This document shows positions 40,886-42,887 of a stretch of 42,887 bases of DNA, in pieces. The notes beneath the pieces were generated by a model. It worked only from the letters and a program-made list of their open reading frames with translations, made no database searches and was not told the origin of the DNA. Made by a program: the position numbers and the translations under genes. Origin of the DNA: 2-02-FULL-62-17 sp046153355 (lineage in GTDB: Bacteria > Pseudomonadota > Gammaproteobacteria > Burkholderiales > SG8-39); the NCBI GenBank assembly GCA_046153355.1, contig JBJXEY010000226.1, positions 1 to 42,887 on the forward strand. Direction: 5' to 3'. Position 1 is the first letter of the stretch. Every line of letters begins with the position of its first letter.

Positions 40886-41929
40886 ATGACTTTTCGAAAG
40901 ATGCGGTTCGTGAACATCCGCTTTTGGTGGACAACACACCCTGCGCAGCAACGAGCGCCGTGGCCGCTTTACGTTTGCATGATTCTGCTTGCCGCGCTGA
41001 GCTCGGGATATTCCAAGATGTCCGCCGCGGCGGTGACCATCGCGCTGCCAATACGTATCAACAGTGCCCCGGTGTTGATCGCGTCTTCGCGTGGTCTTTT
41101 TAAAAAATCCGGCCTGGATGTAGTTAGCCAGCCCTTCCTGCTTGGAAGGGACGCGTTGCAATCGCTGCTTGATGGCAAAGCAGAATTGGCTTTGGCCGCA
41201 GAGACGCCAGTCATGCTTGCGCTGCTTGGAGGGCGTGATATTTCGATTCTTGCCGGTATCTACCATGGCCGCCGCACCGTCGCGATATTGACGCGCAATG
41301 ACCGTGGCATCAACCAGTTGGCCGATCTGAAGGGTAAATCCATAGGCGTGACCAAGGGTACGAACCACGCCTATTTTCTAGCCGCGATGCTAAGTGTCAG
41401 CGGCATTCCAGGGAAAGCCGTTAGAACGATGTATTCGCAGCCCGAGGCGATCATTGGCAATTTTAAAGATGGCAAGCTCGATGCTGCGGTGGTGTTTGAG
41501 CCGTTTCTAGCCGTAGTGGAAGCGCAGATGGGCGCTAGCGTTCGGAAATTCTATGGCGAGGATATCTATGCTTTTCGCTACCTGCTGGTGGGCAGGACAT
41601 CCTATGTTGAAGCCAATCCCAATGAGGTTCGGCGTTTCCTCGGCGCCGTAGCCCAGGCCAATCGAATGATTCGCGACGAGCCACTGGTCACGCGCCGCCT
41701 GGTGGGGGAGGCGATCAAGGAAAACCAAGCCATCATGACCAAGCTTTGGAATCCCGAAGAATATGTTTTGTCGCTTGATCAAGCTTTGCTGTTGACCCTC
41801 GAGGATCAATCACGCTGGGCCCTGGAGGAGGGTTTGGTCAAATCGAGGCCAATGCCTGATTTTCTTCAGTCCATCAAATATCAACATCTGGAAGCGGTGC
41901 TTCCAAGTGCCGTGAAACTCAGGCGTTAG
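40886..41929 (+). CDS. ABC-type NitT/TauT-like substrate-binding protein (NMT1/THI5 family)
   Basis: 347-residue extracytoplasmic binding protein. A charged start is followed by a membrane/signal segment (PLYVCMILLAALSSG), then the NMT1/SsuA-like domain: IALPIRINSAPVLIASSRGLFKKSGLDV, GKAELALAAETPVMLA, LKGKSIGVTKGTNHAYFLA, and GKLDAAVVFEPFLAVVEAQ. Family members bind sulfonates, nitrate, or pyrimidine/aromatic compounds. ATG 40886 is tentative; ATG 40901 is possible. No ABC permease or ATPase follows. Instead a membrane sensor starts two bases after its stop, so it may act as the periplasmic input of that sensor. Confidence 0.88.
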   Translation: MTFRKMRFVNIRFWWTTHPAQQRAPWPLYVCMILLAALSSGYSKMSAAAVTIALPIRINSAPVLIASSRGLFKKSGLDVVSQPFLLGRDALQSLLDGKAELALAAETPVMLALLGGRDISILAGIYHGRRTVAILTRNDRGINQLADLKGKSIGVTKGTNHAYFLAAMLSVSGIPGKAVRTMYSQPEAIIGNFKDGKLDAAVVFEPFLAVVEAQMGASVRKFYGEDIYAFRYLLVGRTSYVEANPNEVRRFLGAVAQANRMIRDEPLVTRRLVGEAIKENQAIMTKLWNPEEYVLSLDQALLLTLEDQSRWALEEGLVKSRPMPDFLQSIKYQHLEAVLPSAVKLRR

Positions 41930-41931
41930 CC

Positions 41932-42887
41932 ATGGAATTGAAAATCATCACGCGCATTAACGGTTTGGTTGCCTTTGCCGTTTTGACCATGCTGGTGGGA
42001 TTTGGCATTGCCGTTTATGCGGTCTTCGCGGTCGAACAGACTGGCAAGGAGCTAGCGGTGGCCGATCAGCTGGCCGTCGGCGCAACCGATTTGCGTCAAA
42101 TCGCCGTGGAAACTGCTATGTTCGATGAACATCAGGCCCGCTATCGAGCGCAATGGCGGCAGAGAATTGTTGATATTCAAAATTTGGCCGAAAACTATCC
42201 CGCCGATACACCCGATAAGCGATTGACGGTCGGTTTAATTGGCAAAAATATCGAACTTGCTGCGTCAACCTATACGCGGCTAACCAGTGCAAATGAGTTG
42301 AGCCAACTCGCCTCCACTAAACTGGATCTGACGCGAAGGGCACGAACGGCGACGGCCTTATTTGTCAATACCCAGGAGATGCTGGATGCAACGCTTGAGT
42401 TAAAAAGCCTTAGCCAGGAAAAATCGGGCCGCGCGTTGCGTACGCTGCAAGTCTCCATAATCTTGATGATCCTGATTCTGGCCGCCATGGTCGCGAAGTT
42501 ATGGCACACGGTGCGATCCAATGTACTGCGGCCTTTGCGTGAGGTCGAGACCGGCGCCCGGCGCATTGGAATGGGTGATTATTCGTTTCGGCTAAATCTT
42601 CCGCAACGAGATGAAATCGGCGATTTAGCGCGTGAGTTCAACGCCATGACCGCGCGCATGGAACAAGCCGAGAAACATGTCGCGCAACGAACCGCCGCGT
42701 TGCACCTGAGCGAATCCCGTTTCCGCGATATGGCCATGGCCTCAGGAGACTGGTTCTGGGAAACGGATGCCGAAGACCGATTTGTTTGGTTATCGGACGG
42801 AATCGCTAAAGCGTCGGGAAGATTGCCCGACTGGTACCTCGGAAAAATACGTTGGCAAATACTCTCGACACAGCAAGATTTGTCGCA
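41932..42887 (+). CDS. Membrane sensor protein with HAMP and PAS domains, 3'-truncated by window edge
   Basis: 318 residues before the window ends. The order is TM helix (8-33), periplasmic helical sensor region (34-172), TM helix (173-190), HAMP domain (about 191-245; LRPLREVETGARRIGMGDYS, then DEIGDLAREFNAMTARM), then a PAS domain from about 263 (GDWFWETDAEDRFVWLSDG). The output domain lies beyond the edge and could be a histidine kinase or a GGDEF/EAL cyclase. Start ATG 41932 is two bases after the stop of the NMT1-like binding protein, so both are translated together, suggesting ligand input through that protein (inference). Confidence 0.88.
   Translation, partial: MELKIITRINGLVAFAVLTMLVGFGIAVYAVFAVEQTGKELAVADQLAVGATDLRQIAVETAMFDEHQARYRAQWRQRIVDIQNLAENYPADTPDKRLTVGLIGKNIELAASTYTRLTSANELSQLASTKLDLTRRARTATALFVNTQEMLDATLELKSLSQEKSGRALRTLQVSIILMILILAAMVAKLWHTVRSNVLRPLREVETGARRIGMGDYSFRLNLPQRDEIGDLAREFNAMTARMEQAEKHVAQRTAALHLSESRFRDMAMASGDWFWETDAEDRFVWLSDGIAKASGRLPDWYLGKIRWQILSTQQDLS

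Noticed and set aside
1..42887. tRNA genes, rRNA, CRISPR arrays, phage or transposase genes
   Set aside because: None recognised on either strand; repeated spacer-like units occur only as the three-copy 27-bp array.

Overview
The window looks like a chromosomal catabolic region of a betaproteobacterium, most likely Burkholderiales. The reasons are a fairly high GC content and at least six secreted solute-binding proteins of the Bug/TctC family (Bordetella uptake gene type), a family strongly expanded in that order. Three Rieske oxygenases, a UbiD decarboxylase, an extradiol dioxygenase and a C-C hydrolase are also present. No rRNA, tRNA, CRISPR array, integrase or intact insertion sequence was seen. 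Assignment below order level is not supported by anything here.

Layout. 1-884 is a Bug gene cut by the window edge, preceded by an exported ankyrin-repeat protein. 1714-3032 is a secreted alpha/beta hydrolase broken by a frameshift. 3061-4490 holds two toxin-antitoxin (TA) modules arranged tail to tail (Phd/PIN and HigB/HigA types). 4934-14479 is a long plus-strand run: Bug protein, phthalate-dioxygenase-type Rieske oxygenase, a complete ABC importer (binding protein, fused permease, ATPase), a PrlF/YhaV TA module, a class II aldolase/adducin protein and a UbiD decarboxylase. 14529-17042 has another Bug gene on the minus strand and an amidase preceded by a 42-codon signal-peptide ORF. 17091-20626 is a divergent aromatic-ring cluster: an MhpB/LigB-type extradiol dioxygenase and a BphD/MhpC-type hydrolase on one strand, and a two-subunit Rieske dioxygenase on the other.

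20756-26895 holds a Bug gene remnant with an internal deletion, TspO, an unknown secreted protein, a 27-bp tandem repeat, a hydantoinase-B-like protein, a LysR regulator, and a Bug/MOSC gene pair. 27191-31500 (minus) codes a GDSL-like protein, an MBOAT O-acyltransferase and an IlvD/Edd-type sugar-acid dehydratase. 31590-33423 has a CcdA-like gene remnant and two VOC proteins (one exported), divergent from a WYL regulator. 33613-34264 is a fourth TA module. 34325-40631 is a second aromatic/xenobiotic cluster: an amidohydrolase-2 decarboxylase-like protein, Bug, a luciferase-like monooxygenase, Bug, and a second Rieske alpha/beta pair. The window ends with an NMT1/THI5-like binding protein followed by a truncated membrane sensor (HAMP-PAS).

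How it fits together. The common theme is capture of organic acids in the periplasm by Bug or ABC binding proteins, coupled to oxygenases, decarboxylases and hydrolases that funnel aromatic or amide substrates. None of the three Rieske oxygenases has a ferredoxin or reductase gene here, no TctA/TctB membrane partner for the Bug proteins is present, and no ubiX accompanies ubiD, so the pathways depend on genes elsewhere. Gene debris (deleted Bug, deleted CcdA, frameshifted hydrolase) and four TA modules between metabolic blocks suggest a region built and trimmed by repeated recombination.
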